Part shown: one piece after another, positions 16,805 to 26,302 of the stretch
Layout of the letters: each line of letters starts with the position of its first letter
Position numbering within the stretch: position 1 is the first letter of the stretch
Assembly (NCBI GenBank): GCA_023388175.1
Contig: JAEWGT010000017.1
Location: 124,001-188,000 of the forward strand
From: Pseudomonadota bacterium
Lineage (GTDB): Bacteria; Pseudomonadota; Alphaproteobacteria; Rhizobiales; Devosiaceae
Length of the DNA stretch: 64,000 nucleotides
Direction of reading: 5' to 3'
Notes under the pieces: model-generated
The model's database searches: none
Seen by the model: the letters and a program-made list of their open reading frames with translations, nothing else
Told to the model about the DNA's origin: nothing
Made by a program: the position numbers and the translations under genes

Positions 16805-18058
16805 TCAGTTGAACCAGATGGCGAAATTGGGCCAGTTGTCGCCAAACACCGCATTGCCAACGGCAAAACTCTCCGCATCGGCAATCGGCCCGTCGCGCAG
16901 GAACGGCAGCGCGCCCTGCCCCGTAAACAGCATGACCAGATCGGTTTCCTGTGCCGTCTCGAAATAGGCCTTGAGATCGAAGCCCTGGCTGAAGCGCCAA
17001 TGCGGCAACAGCAATTCCCCGGCAAGAATATCATCGACCCGATCCAGCGTGTCCATCCAGGCCGCAACCACCGCGTCAGTCACCTCAAGATCCGGCACCA
17101 GCGATGTCTGGCTTGGCGAAGGCACCAGTTCCCGATTGTCGTCATCTTCAGACAGGATGGCGTCCCAGTTCTGCCGCGACAACGCTGTCACCGATTGCAA
17201 CCGCGCCAGCACACCCTGCAGCCGGTCAGCATCAACCACCGGAAAGCGCAGCGTATGAATGGCGGCGATGGTGTCTGCAATAAACGTGTCCGTCTCCGGA
17301 TCCATCATCAGGGTGCCACTTGCTGCATGATCACGCATCGGCATGTCCGAATGCGGAAAGACGCGATGGCCCACGGCGTCGAAAAATTCCGCAAAATCAT
17401 GGGCCAGCAGCAGATCAACGGGCGCAGCCACGACTTGCGTATATCCCGCGAACCAGAAGGCGTCGGCCCGGTCGAAGCCGATCGTTGTGTCCGCCGCGGC
17501 GGTCTTGCCGCCCTTGGTTCTGGCCTGCGGCAGTTCGATCATATCGCCGAGCAAGGCAGCCAGCGTCTCGGCGTCGTCCACCACACCGTCGCCGTTGAGA
17601 TCAAGCCTCACGCGCAGGGGATCGACGACAATCGTATAGTCCCCCAACGCCCCGGCCAGCAGGAAGCCCTGTTGCGCCTGATCGAGCCCGGCGACGAAAT
17701 CATCGAGAATGCTGCGCAGACCCTCATAATCCAGATTTTCCGGATTCGGATTGGCCGTGCCGCCAGTCATAGTCTCTGGAATGCCAAGGAAAAAGGCCGC
17801 TGCCGCCATATCGGGCGTGGTGGCGCCATGCCGATAGAGCGCGCGGGAGAGGCCCTCCGCGGCAGCAATCACGTCGATCAGCCCGGTGCCGAAACAGGCA
17901 TCGGCATTGCCCGCGTCACAGTCAGCGGCAAAAGCATCGCGCTGTGCGCCGGCCTCACCGGCATAGAGCAGGTCAGGCAATTGCTCGCCCAGCGGGCTCG
18001 CCATCACCGTGCCAGACGAGACCAGTCCGGCCAGCATCAATCCCGCAACCAGCCGCAT
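16805..18058 (-). CDS. Exported protein of unknown function with an EF-hand loop
   Basis: The 417-residue product begins MRLVAGLMLAGLVSSGTVMA, a clear signal peptide, after an AGGGAGG ribosome-binding site. Cys47 and Cys55 could form a disulfide. Residues 153-164 (DLNGDGVVDDAE) form a complete 12-residue EF-hand/calcium-binding loop with acidic ligands at 1, 3, 5, 9 and 12. The rest is helical and Asp/Ala-rich and I recognise no catalytic motif. It starts 14 bases after the ligA stop and precedes the DUF3828-like gene. A periplasmic calcium-binding role is plausible, but no function can be assigned. Confidence 0.65.
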   Translation of the reverse strand: MRLVAGLMLAGLVSSGTVMASPLGEQLPDLLYAGEAGAQRDAFAADCDAGNADACFGTGLIDVIAAAEGLSRALYRHGATTPDMAAAAFFLGIPETMTGGTANPNPENLDYEGLRSILDDFVAGLDQAQQGFLLAGALGDYTIVVDPLRVRLDLNGDGVVDDAETLAALLGDMIELPQARTKGGKTAAADTTIGFDRADAFWFAGYTQVVAAPVDLLLAHDFAEFFDAVGHRVFPHSDMPMRDHAASGTLMMDPETDTFIADTIAAIHTLRFPVVDADRLQGVLARLQSVTALSRQNWDAILSEDDDNRELVPSPSQTSLVPDLEVTDAVVAAWMDTLDRVDDILAGELLLPHWRFSQGFDLKAYFETAQETDLVMLFTGQGALPFLRDGPIADAESFAVGNAVFGDNWPNFAIWFN

Positions 18059-18071
18059 CCGGCGATCCTCC

Positions 18072-20456
18072 CTATGACTTGCCGACGCGCTCGAACCATT
18101 CGTCTTCGCTGAGCACTTCCACGCCATGCTCCTGCGCCGTCTTGAGCTTGGAGCCAGCACCCGGCCCGGCCACCAGAATATCGGTCTTGGCCGAAACCGA
18201 TCCGGCCACTTTGGCGCCCAGACGTTCCGCCATAGCCTTGGCCTCCGATCGTGTCATTTTTTCGAGGGAGCCGGTGAACACAACGGTTTTCCCAGCCACC
18301 TGGCTGTCGGCGGAAACGGTGATCACATAGGGCCTGGGTTTGACCTCCACCAGCAGGTCATCCAGCGCCTGCACATTCCTGTCATTGGCGAAGAACGCCA
18401 TGATCGAGGATTGAACCGTCTCCCCAATCCCCCCGATTTCCGGGAAAAGGCCATGACCATCCTCCTGATGCGCAGCGGCAAAGGCGGTGTCCCGGAAAGC
18501 CTCGATGGTGGAAAATTCCTTGGCCAGCAGCGCCGCCGTGGTTTCGCCCACATGACGGATGCCCAGCGCGAAGATGAAACGGTCCAGTTCCGGTTCGCGC
18601 CGCGCATCGATGGCGTCGAACAGCTTCTTCACCGATACTGCGCCAAATCCATCCGCATCCTTGAGCTTGCGCAGCGAGCGCTCATCCCGCGCACGAAGCG
18701 TGAAAATATCGGCCGGCCGGGCAATCCGCCCCTCGGCATAAAACTGGCTGACCTGCTTGTCCCCCAGCCCATCAATATCGAGCGCGTTGCGCGACACGAA
18801 ATGCTTGAGGTTTTCGACCGCCTGCGCCGGGCAGATCAATTCTCCCGTGCAGCGGCGAACCGAATCCAGCTTGCCGCTTTTCTCGTTGATTTCCCGCACT
18901 GCCTCGGAACCACAGGCCGGGCAGAGATGGGGAAAGACAAAGCGCTCGGCCCCCTCAGGCCGGTTCTCCAGCACCACGTCGACAATTTGCGGGATAACGT
19001 CGCCGGCCCGCTGCACCACCACCGTGTCGCCCACCCGCAGATCGACGCCATTGCGGATCGGCTCGCCATTATTGCCGATGCCCTTGATATAATCCTCGTT
19101 GTGCAGCGTGGCATTCTCCACCACCACCCCACCGACCGTCACCGGCGCGAGGCGTGCCACCGGCGTCAGCGCCCCCGTGCGTCCGACCTGAATGTCGATG
19201 CCCGTGAGGACCGTGGTCGCCCGCTCAGCGGGAAATTTATGGGCGATGGCCCAGCGCGGCGCACGCGCCACAAAGCCCCAGCGCTGCTGCAGATCGAGAC
19301 GGTCGAGCTTGTAAACGACGCCATCGATGTCATAGCCAAGGCTGGCGCGCTGCGTCTCGATCATCCGGTAATGGGCCAGCAGCGCCTCGGCGCTGTCCGC
19401 CTTGATCATCAGCGGATTGGTGACGAAGCCCCATTGCTTGAACTTGGCGACGATTTCGCTCTGCGTATCGGCGGGCGGGGTCGGATTGCCCGCCCCATCC
19501 TCGGCAATGCCCCAGGCATAGGCGAAGAAGTTGAGCTTGCGGCCGGCAGTGATCCTGGGATCCTTCTGCCGCAAAGAGCCTGCGGCGGTATTGCGCGGAT
19601 TGACATAGTCCTGCCCGCCGAACTTTGCCGAATGCTCCTTGAGCCGCCTGAATTCGGCGTGGCTCATATAGACTTCGCCGCGCACCTCGATCACAGCCGG
19701 CCAGCCCGAGCCGCTGAGCCGATGGGGAATATCGGCGATGGTCTTGAGATTTTCGGTGATGTCCTCGCCCACCGCGCCGTCGCCACGGGTTGCGCCTTTG
19801 ACCAGCACTCCATTTTCATACCGGAGCGAGGCGGACAGCCCGTCGATCTTCGGCTCGGCGGTAAATTCCAGCTTGAAACCGGGGTCACGCAGCGTGTCGG
19901 CCATGAAGAATTTCCTGGCCCGCGCCACGAAATCTATGACGTCCTCATCGGAAAAGGCATTGGACAGGCTGAGCATGGGCACGCCATGGCGCACCTTGGC
20001 AAAATCATCAGAAGGACTCGATCCGACTGCGTTCAACCTACGCAGGTATGGTCGATATACCTTCGCTTTATCGACTCGAAAGACATAATCAAATAAATTC
20101 TTAAGCGCTGTGTAAACGGCATCGCTAAAGATGGGCTTGCCGTCTATATAGTAGGCCTTATCAGCTCGCTCCATTACTTGAATTAGCGCATCTACCGCAA
20201 CATTCTCCTGCTCAATGGCAGATTGAATAATAAACTGAAGCTTTGCCGCCTTCTCATAATGTTCAAGCTTAGCAAGCGGCCTGTGAGCTTTATCGTAGAT
20301 CATCTCAAGCACGCCGACCGGGATTTTTTCCAGTATCTCGCGGATAGCCGACTTGTCTGAGTTTGGATATGCAACCAGCCAATCATCAGCAATCAGATTG
20401 ACGCACTCGGCGTATTTCTCAGGGCTCAAGGCCGCTCTAGGCGTAAGCTCAGCCAT
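18072..20456 (-). CDS. ligA: NAD-dependent DNA ligase with an aberrant N-terminus
   Basis: From residue 150 onward this is a standard LigA: adenylation domain with catalytic Lys203 in EPKIDGLS, OB fold, a four-Cys zinc finger (CPACG and CTGELICPAQ), helix-hairpin-helix repeats and a C-terminal BRCT domain. It seals nicks using NAD. The first 150 residues are unusual: about 80 extra residues precede the NAD-recognition domain Ia, and in that domain the E. coli pattern Y22-H23/D32/Y35-D36 reads Y102-Y103/D112/Y115-T116. The DNA here (20041-20400) is 45% G+C by hand count, against about 58% in 19801-19980. The ATG at 20456 follows AAGGAG. At 794 residues it is longer than the usual 670-720. It may be mosaic; see findings. 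Confidence 0.9.
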   Translation of the reverse strand: MAELTPRAALSPEKYAECVNLIADDWLVAYPNSDKSAIREILEKIPVGVLEMIYDKAHRPLAKLEHYEKAAKLQFIIQSAIEQENVAVDALIQVMERADKAYYIDGKPIFSDAVYTALKNLFDYVFRVDKAKVYRPYLRRLNAVGSSPSDDFAKVRHGVPMLSLSNAFSDEDVIDFVARARKFFMADTLRDPGFKLEFTAEPKIDGLSASLRYENGVLVKGATRGDGAVGEDITENLKTIADIPHRLSGSGWPAVIEVRGEVYMSHAEFRRLKEHSAKFGGQDYVNPRNTAAGSLRQKDPRITAGRKLNFFAYAWGIAEDGAGNPTPPADTQSEIVAKFKQWGFVTNPLMIKADSAEALLAHYRMIETQRASLGYDIDGVVYKLDRLDLQQRWGFVARAPRWAIAHKFPAERATTVLTGIDIQVGRTGALTPVARLAPVTVGGVVVENATLHNEDYIKGIGNNGEPIRNGVDLRVGDTVVVQRAGDVIPQIVDVVLENRPEGAERFVFPHLCPACGSEAVREINEKSGKLDSVRRCTGELICPAQAVENLKHFVSRNALDIDGLGDKQVSQFYAEGRIARPADIFTLRARDERSLRKLKDADGFGAVSVKKLFDAIDARREPELDRFIFALGIRHVGETTAALLAKEFSTIEAFRDTAFAAAHQEDGHGLFPEIGGIGETVQSSIMAFFANDRNVQALDDLLVEVKPRPYVITVSADSQVAGKTVVFTGSLEKMTRSEAKAMAERLGAKVAGSVSAKTDILVAGPGAGSKLKTAQEHGVEVLSEDEWFERVGKS

Positions 20457-20557
20457 TAGTCGCTCCTTCTTGGAGGGAAATCGAAGCACCAAATGGCCGC
20501 TCGAAACCGATCTCAGAATGGATACCCACTAATAGCTGATTTCTGCGGCGGCTACAG

Positions 20558-22228
20558 CTATCCCACCGCGGCCAGCAATTTCTTGGCAGCAGCGCGTGCC
20601 TCGTTGGTGATTTCTGCGCCGGCCAGCATGCGGGCCACCTCCTCCTGCCGCGCCGCCTTGTCGAGCGGCCGGACATGGGTGCGCATGAAAGCCCCCTCCT
20701 CCACCATCTGCTTTTCGATCAGCAGGTGCCGGTTGGCCCGCGCCGCCACCTGCGGCGCATGGGTAACGGTGAGCACCTGAACCCCCTTGGCCAGCCGCGC
20801 CAGCCGCCGCCCGATTGCGTCGGCCACCGCGCCGCCCACCCCGGTGTCAATTTCGTCGAAAATCAGCACGGGCGCCGAACCGCGATCCGCCAGCACCACC
20901 TTGAGCGCCAGCAGGAACCGGCTCAATTCACCGCCCGAGGCCACCTTCAGCAGCGGCCCGGCAGCAGTTCCCGGATTTGTCTGCACATGGAATGTGATCT
21001 GGTCCAGACCGGTCGCCGCCACGCGCCCCGCTTCACTCTGGTGATCGACAATGAATTTTGCGGCACCCAGCTTGAGATCGGGCAGTTCCGCTTCGACGGC
21101 AAGGCTCAGCGCCTTCGCCGCTTCCCGGCGGCCAGCGCTCAACACGCCGGCAGCCTCGCGGTAACGGGCGCGGGCCGCTGCCTCCTCAGCCTCCAAACCC
21201 TTGAGCCTGCTTTCCCCGCTTTGCAGCGTGTCGAGGTCCCCCTGATATCGCTCAAGCACCTCGGCTAGCCCGTCACAGGTGGTCTGGTGCTTGCGCGCCG
21301 CAGCGCGCAGGGCGAACAGCCGCTCCTCAACCGCCTCCAATTCGCCGGGATCGAAAGCCATCTCCCGCTTGAGATCGTCCAGCGCCGCGCTGGTCCGGTC
21401 CAACACTTCGAGCGAGGCATCGAGCGCATCGACAATCGGCTGGAACAGGCTCGCCCCGCCATCGACCTTGCGCACCAGCCGCCGCAGCAGCGACGCCAGA
21501 GCCGGTGCCGGCGCGTTGGGCCCGCTGAGGATTTCGTCGATCTCGACGACATCGGAGGCAGCCTTTTCGGCCTGCTGCAATTGCTGCCGGCGCTCGGCCA
21601 ACTCGTCTTCTTCCCCGGCAACCGGCTTGAGCTTACTCAGCTCGTCCACCGTATGGCGGGCATACTCTTCCGCCGCGATAGCCTGTTCCACCAGAACCCG
21701 CTGCTCTTCCACGGACTGCTGCGCCTCCACCAGCACAGCCCAGCTCTCCCTCACGGCGGCAACTTCGGCCCCCAGCTCGCCAAACGAATCCAGCGCCGCC
21801 CTGTGGGTGGCGACATCCACCAGTGCCCGATCATCATGCTGGCCGTGAATTTCAATGATCTGGCTGCCCACCTTCTGCAGCAGCGAGGCAGACACCGGCT
21901 GGTCATTGATGAAGGCGCGTGTCCGTCCATCGGCGAATTGCATGCGCCGCAGGATGACATCCTCGTCGTCGGCAATCGCATTGTCACGCAGCAGCGCCCG
22001 CGCCGGATGGTCGCTTGCCAGCTCCAGCACGGCAACGACTTGCCCGCTCTCCTGGCCCTGCCGCACCAGCGAGGCGTCGCCCCGCCCACCCAGCGCCAAC
22101 GCCAGCGCGTCGAGCAGGATGGACTTGCCCGCCCCCGTTTCGCCGGTCAGCACCGTCATGCCTTTATCCAGCGCCAGGTCGAGCTGGTCGATAAGAACGA
22201 TATTGCGGACAGAAAGCGCGTTGAGCAT
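20558..22228 (-). CDS. recN: DNA repair protein RecN
   Basis: The 556-residue SMC-like ATPase acts early in double-strand-break repair. The N-terminal Walker A is GETGAGKSILLDAL (about residues 28-41); two long Glu/Ala/Leu coiled-coil arms occupy the middle; the ABC signature VASGGELSRFLLALK and Walker B LIFDEIDTGVGG follow near the C-terminus, with THAPQVAARA as the H-loop region. The protein starts MLNALSVRNIVLIDQLDL, typical for RecN. ligA follows 100 bases downstream, and bamD precedes it after a terminator, so recN likely has its own promoter in the 230-base upstream gap. Confidence 0.95.
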   Translation of the reverse strand: MLNALSVRNIVLIDQLDLALDKGMTVLTGETGAGKSILLDALALALGGRGDASLVRQGQESGQVVAVLELASDHPARALLRDNAIADDEDVILRRMQFADGRTRAFINDQPVSASLLQKVGSQIIEIHGQHDDRALVDVATHRAALDSFGELGAEVAAVRESWAVLVEAQQSVEEQRVLVEQAIAAEEYARHTVDELSKLKPVAGEEDELAERRQQLQQAEKAASDVVEIDEILSGPNAPAPALASLLRRLVRKVDGGASLFQPIVDALDASLEVLDRTSAALDDLKREMAFDPGELEAVEERLFALRAAARKHQTTCDGLAEVLERYQGDLDTLQSGESRLKGLEAEEAAARARYREAAGVLSAGRREAAKALSLAVEAELPDLKLGAAKFIVDHQSEAGRVAATGLDQITFHVQTNPGTAAGPLLKVASGGELSRFLLALKVVLADRGSAPVLIFDEIDTGVGGAVADAIGRRLARLAKGVQVLTVTHAPQVAARANRHLLIEKQMVEEGAFMRTHVRPLDKAARQEEVARMLAGAEITNEARAAAKKLLAAVG

Positions 22229-22401
22229 GCGCGGATTTCCCGAAATAGTCTGTTGGTCAGTCTATAGCATCGTCGCGCCCGAACCCGCGCCGGGCCTGAT
22301 CCGCTTCCACAGCAAAACCAATGCGGCAATGATAGCAAATCAGAACAAAATAGCAACAAACGAAGCGGGCGACCAAGGCTGGTCGACGCCCGCCTCTCCA
22401 C

Positions 22402-22433
22402 ACAAAAGAAAAGGGCCCATTTTCAGGGCCCTT
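22402..22433 (-). terminator. Rho-independent terminator after bamD
   Basis: AAGGGCCC (22411-22418) pairs with GGGCCCTT (22426-22433). On the minus strand the hairpin is followed by TTTCTTTTGT. It separates bamD from recN. Confidence 0.8.
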
Positions 22434-22458
22434 CAACTCATCATCGTGCTTGAAACCG

Positions 22459-23295
22459 CTAGTTTCTTACCGCGGCCAGCCAGCTTCCCGAATTAAGCTG
22501 CGGCGCCAGGCCCTGCTTGCCGAGCAGTTCGAAAGCCCGCTTGTACCAGTCGCTCGAAGGGTAATTGTGACCCAGGACGGCAGAGGCCGACATGGCTTCA
22601 TTGGTGAGGCCGAGCAGCAGATACGATTCGGTCAGCCGATAAAGTGCTTCCTCGATATGGGTCGAGGTCTGCCAGCGTTCCACCACTTCGCGGAAACGGT
22701 TGATCGCTGCGGCATACTGGCCGCTGCCCAGATAGTAACGGCCAACCGACATTTCCTTGCCTGCCAGCTGGTCATAGGCGACCAGCAGCTTTTCCTTGGC
22801 GTCGATGGCATGCTCGGACTTCGGATAATTGTTGATCAGCAGCTGATAGGTGTCGATCGCATCGCGCGACAATTGCTGGTCGCGGGTGATGTCCTTGATC
22901 TGCGCGAAATAGGCCGTTCCCTTGAGCCAGAGCACATAAGGCACGTCCTTGCCGCGCGGATAGAGCGCCAGGTAACGGTCGGCGGCGAGCACCGCCTCGT
23001 CCAGCTTGCCGCTGCGATAATTGGCATAGACGAGCATGAGCTTGCCCTGCTCGGTCAGCGCATCGCGCGGATGCTGCCGCTCAAGCTGCTCCAGCTTCTT
23101 GATGGCGGTCTGGTAATATTGGCGGTCCATATCGTCCAGCGCGCCCTGATAGAGGGCGGCGGCGGGAACGATCGGCTCTTCCTTGACCTTGGGCGGACCG
23201 AACAGGCTGCAGCCGGCAAGGGCGGCGGCCAAAAGCCCGACGGCGGCGATCCGGGCAGCCCGGCTGGAAAACTGGCTCAAGACGACAAAATTCAC
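22459..23295 (-). CDS. bamD: Outer membrane assembly lipoprotein BamD
   Basis: The 278-residue product carries a lipoprotein signal with lipobox LAGC (Cys about residue 29) and then five tetratricopeptide-like helix pairs, for example YQTAIKKLEQLERQHP and AVLAADRYLALYPRGKDVPYVLWLKGTAYF. BamD is the essential lipoprotein of the BAM complex that folds beta-barrel proteins into the outer membrane. It lies downstream of lpxC (94-base gap), as in many Hyphomicrobiales, so lipopolysaccharide synthesis and outer-membrane assembly genes follow the division cluster. A clear terminator closes the unit. Confidence 0.93.
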   Translation of the reverse strand: MNFVVLSQFSSRAARIAAVGLLAAALAGCSLFGPPKVKEEPIVPAAALYQGALDDMDRQYYQTAIKKLEQLERQHPRDALTEQGKLMLVYANYRSGKLDEAVLAADRYLALYPRGKDVPYVLWLKGTAYFAQIKDITRDQQLSRDAIDTYQLLINNYPKSEHAIDAKEKLLVAYDQLAGKEMSVGRYYLGSGQYAAAINRFREVVERWQTSTHIEEALYRLTESYLLLGLTNEAMSASAVLGHNYPSSDWYKRAFELLGKQGLAPQLNSGSWLAAVRN

Positions 23296-23389
23296 GAACT
23301 GCCCCGTTCCTCGATATTCCGCATAAGGGCTGCGGCGTAGTTGGCAAATGGATCAAAACTGTGGCGCGGCTTGCCGGGTCGTTCCCGGA

Positions 23390-24346
23390 TCAGCGCACGG
23401 ACCGCAGATAATGATGAACCTCCAGACCATCCGGCTGGTCGTCGAATGCTTCGAACTCCAGCGGCAGATCCTCGGCACCCACTATCTCATAATTGGCTTC
23501 GCTCGAAAAGAGACCGGCCAGAACATGCGCGTTAAGGGCATGACCGCCCTTGTATGAGCGGAAACGGCCCCAGATGGGCAATCCGCCCAGCGACAGGTCG
23601 CCGATGGCGTCCAGCAGCTTGTGGCGCACGAATTCGTCTTCAAAGCGCAGCCCGCCCGGGTTCAGCACCTTGTCTTCATGCACGGTGATGGAGTTGTCGA
23701 GACTGGAGCCAAGCGCATATCCGGCCTGGCGCAGGATCTTTGCGTCCCGCACGAAACCGAAAGTGCGGGCGCGGGACACATCCTCGAAATAACGGCGCGG
23801 CGTCCAGTCGAAAATCATGCGCTGACGGCCGATCACCTTGGAATCGAAGTCGATTTCCAGGTCCAGCGCCCTGCCATTATAGGGCTCGAGCGCGGCAAAA
23901 GCGTCGTTGTTGCGCACGGTAACAGCGCGCAAGACCTTGAGAAACTTGCGTTGCGCCGGCTGGATTTCAACGCCACGCGCCAGAATGGCTTCAGCGAAGG
24001 GATGGGCCGACCCGTCCATGATCGGGCATTCCGGCCCGTCCAGCGTGATCAGTGCATTGTCGATGCCCATGCCGGAGAGGGCGGAAACCACGTGCTCCAC
24101 TGTGGCGACGCTGACGCTGTCGCCAAGATCAAGCGTGGTGCAGAGCGTCGTGCGGCTGACGCGCGAATGATGCACCGGAACAGAACTGGTCAAACGGCCT
24201 TCGCCGAGATCGCGGCGGATAAGATATCCGCTGTCAGGCGCTGCAGGACCGATAGTAAGCGTAACCGGCTGGGCACCATGAACACCATAGCCGGCGAAGC
24301 TGATATCACCCGCAAGCGTGCGCTGGCGCGTCGTTAGCCTGTTCAT
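23390..24346 (-). CDS. lpxC: UDP-3-O-acyl-N-acetylglucosamine deacetylase
   Basis: The 318-residue product catalyses the committed step of lipid A synthesis, a zinc-dependent deacetylation. Visible features: TRQRTLAGDISFAGYGVHGAQPV at the N-terminus, the zinc-ligand region VEHVVSALSGMGIDNA, and the second-half HKLLDAIGDLSLGG with the His and Asp ligands. The length is normal for the family. It is transcribed in the same direction as ftsZ but behind a strong terminator, so it probably has its own promoter just upstream of its start. Confidence 0.95.
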   Translation of the reverse strand: MNRLTTRQRTLAGDISFAGYGVHGAQPVTLTIGPAAPDSGYLIRRDLGEGRLTSSVPVHHSRVSRTTLCTTLDLGDSVSVATVEHVVSALSGMGIDNALITLDGPECPIMDGSAHPFAEAILARGVEIQPAQRKFLKVLRAVTVRNNDAFAALEPYNGRALDLEIDFDSKVIGRQRMIFDWTPRRYFEDVSRARTFGFVRDAKILRQAGYALGSSLDNSITVHEDKVLNPGGLRFEDEFVRHKLLDAIGDLSLGGLPIWGRFRSYKGGHALNAHVLAGLFSSEANYEIVGAEDLPLEFEAFDDQPDGLEVHHYLRSVR

Positions 24347-24393
24347 GTGATGAAATACTCCGCGAAAACGTCACGCTCACAAAACTGTTAGCT

Positions 24394-24424
24394 AAAAAAA
24401 ACTCGGCGCGGAAGCCGCACCGAG
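24394..24424 (-). terminator. Strong Rho-independent terminator after ftsZ
   Basis: On the minus strand, CTCGGTGCGG (complement of 24415-24424) pairs with CCGCGCCGAG (complement of 24402-24411) with one G-U pair, followed by eight consecutive T residues. It ends the ftsZ message before lpxC. Confidence 0.9.
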
Positions 24425-24453
24425 TAAGCATTTGAAGAAAGATCAACAGAAGA

Positions 24454-26118
24454 TCAACCGTGCTTTCGCAGAAAAGCCGGTATCTCGAGATGCTCCTTGC
24501 CAGCAGGTGCGGCCGCTGCGCGTCCCTGGCTGTCGAGGGCGCCGCGGGCACCTTCGCTGGCCGGAGGCACCCGCGAAGACCTTGCCCCGCCTGCCTCGAT
24601 GGCGCTGCGCGCCGCCGCGTCATCGGCCATTGACGTCCTCGGCTCGCTGCGCGCTTCCGGCTGCGGCTGGCTCAGATTGAGCCCCACATTGGACGCCAGA
24701 CGCTTGAACAGGGCGCGGGCATTGCGCGGCTCGGCTTCCTGCCGTTCTGGTGCGCTCTGTGTCCGGCGCGCAACAGCCGGCAATTCGTCAGTACGCGGCA
24801 TGCGGCGCTGCCCATCCGGGCGGGCGGCATGGGACGGAACATAGACGCTTGGGATCGGCTGTTCCTGCACCATCGGCACATCTTCCGGCTCGGCAACCAT
24901 CTCGGCAGCGGGAACATAGGGCTCGACGACAATGCCGTCGTCTTCGTGCGCATAGGCGTGGCCGGCATGCTGGCTGGCAAAAGCCTGGGCGATGTCGGCT
25001 TCCATCTGGTCGCCGATATCTTCGATCTGCTCCATGACAGGCTCGGGAGCCGGGGCGGGCGGCACGACGGAACGCTCGGCCGGCACATGGCGCTTCACCG
25101 ACAGCGGCGTACGCGAAGCATGCGGCTTTGCCGGCTCAAGAGCCTGCACCATGGTCGCGTCGGTGCCGGTGGCGACGACGGACACGCGGATCGTGCCATT
25201 GAGGTTCGGATCATAGGTGGCGCCAAGAATGATATTTGCGTCGGAGTCGACTTCCTCGCGGATGCGGCTGGCTGCTTCATCGACTTCATAAAGCGTCAGG
25301 TCCGGACCACCGGTAATGGAGATCAGCAGGCCACGCGCGCCGTGCATCGACACATCATCGAGCAGCGGATTGGCAATGGCAGCCTCGGCAGCGTGGCGGG
25401 CACGATCTTCGCCCGAGGCTTCGCCCGTACCCATCATCGCCTTGCCCATGCCGCGCATAACGGCGCGCACGTCGGCGAAGTCGAGGTTGATCAGGCCTTC
25501 CTTGACCATCAGGTCGGTGATGCAGGCGACGCCTGAGAACAACACCTGGTCGGCCATCGCAAAGGCGTCGGCGAAGGTGGTCTTCTCATTGGCGACCCGG
25601 AACAGGTTCTGGTTCGGAATGACGATCAGCGTGTCAACATGGCGATGCAGCTCGTCAATGCCGTCTTCGGCGAGGCGCGCACGGCGATTGCCTTCAAAAT
25701 TGAACGGCTTGGTCACCACGCCAACCGTCAGAATGCCCTGCTCACGAGCAGCGCGCGCGATCACCGGCGCAGCGCCCGTGCCCGTACCACCGCCCATGCC
25801 GGCCGTGATGAACACCATGTGCGAGCCGGAGAGATGATCGTTGATCTCGTCCCAGCTTTCTTCGGCAGCGGCACGACCGACTTCCGGATGCGAACCAGCG
25901 CCCAGACCTTCGGTAACACCAACACCAAGCTGAATGATCCGCGGGGCCTTGGACAGCGCCAGCGCCTGCGCATCGGTATTGGCGACGACGAAATCGACGC
26001 CATCAAGACCGGATTCGATCATGTTGTTAACGGCGTTGCCGCCAGCGCCACCTGCACCGAACACGGTGATGCGGGGCTTGAGTTCTTGGATATCCGGAAT
26101 GGTCAGATTGATGGTCAT
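24454..26118 (-). CDS. ftsZ: Cell division protein FtsZ
   Basis: The 554-residue tubulin homologue polymerises into the division ring. The GTPase domain has FGAGGAGGNAVNNMI and the tubulin signature GMGGGTGTGAAPVIA, and the T7 synergy loop is NLDFADVRAVM. Residues about 320-540 form a long Pro/Ala/Glu-rich unstructured linker, typical of Hyphomicrobiales and much longer than in E. coli (383 residues in total). The C-terminal tail EIPAFLRKHG binds FtsA and other partners. The start MTINLTIPD is conventional; an ATG four codons earlier is also in frame. It is preceded by 250 bases with a CtrA-like box and followed by a strong terminator. Confidence 0.97.
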   Translation of the reverse strand: MTINLTIPDIQELKPRITVFGAGGAGGNAVNNMIESGLDGVDFVVANTDAQALALSKAPRIIQLGVGVTEGLGAGSHPEVGRAAAEESWDEINDHLSGSHMVFITAGMGGGTGTGAAPVIARAAREQGILTVGVVTKPFNFEGNRRARLAEDGIDELHRHVDTLIVIPNQNLFRVANEKTTFADAFAMADQVLFSGVACITDLMVKEGLINLDFADVRAVMRGMGKAMMGTGEASGEDRARHAAEAAIANPLLDDVSMHGARGLLISITGGPDLTLYEVDEAASRIREEVDSDANIILGATYDPNLNGTIRVSVVATGTDATMVQALEPAKPHASRTPLSVKRHVPAERSVVPPAPAPEPVMEQIEDIGDQMEADIAQAFASQHAGHAYAHEDDGIVVEPYVPAAEMVAEPEDVPMVQEQPIPSVYVPSHAARPDGQRRMPRTDELPAVARRTQSAPERQEAEPRNARALFKRLASNVGLNLSQPQPEARSEPRTSMADDAAARSAIEAGGARSSRVPPASEGARGALDSQGRAAAAPAGKEHLEIPAFLRKHG

Positions 26119-26165
26119 GAATGGCCCCATAGTGGCGTGGTTGGTTAAGATTTACCCGCCCATTC

Positions 26166-26203
26166 GTTAACTCCGCCCTAACAAGTGAGTCGCCGGAGTT
26201 AAC
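26166..26203. promoter_or_regulatory. CtrA-like box and inverted repeat upstream of ftsZ
   Basis: TTAAC-TCCGCC-CTAAC at 26167-26182 matches the CtrA consensus TTAAC-N6-TTAAC with one mismatch. The same stretch contains a perfect 10-base inverted repeat, GTTAACTCCG (26166-26175) and CGGAGTTAAC (26194-26203). CtrA regulates ftsZ in Caulobacter; by analogy this may be a cell-cycle control site for the ftsZ promoter. Confidence 0.5.
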
Positions 26204-26302
26204 TTTTACGCAAATTGCGACACCACCCGGTTACGGATTCACTGATCGTTAACCACGGAAAATCCACGATTTTCAGCACTTGCGCGGCCCCAGGCACACA
26301 AA

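Noticed and set aside
18126..20096. 656-residue plus-strand reading frame
   Set aside because: It lies entirely antisense to ligA, whose frame carries all the diagnostic ligase motifs.
18072..20456. ligA as a pseudogene or a sequencing frameshift
   Set aside because: The frame is open throughout, has a good ribosome-binding site and keeps the catalytic lysine and zinc finger; the oddity is confined to the N-terminus.
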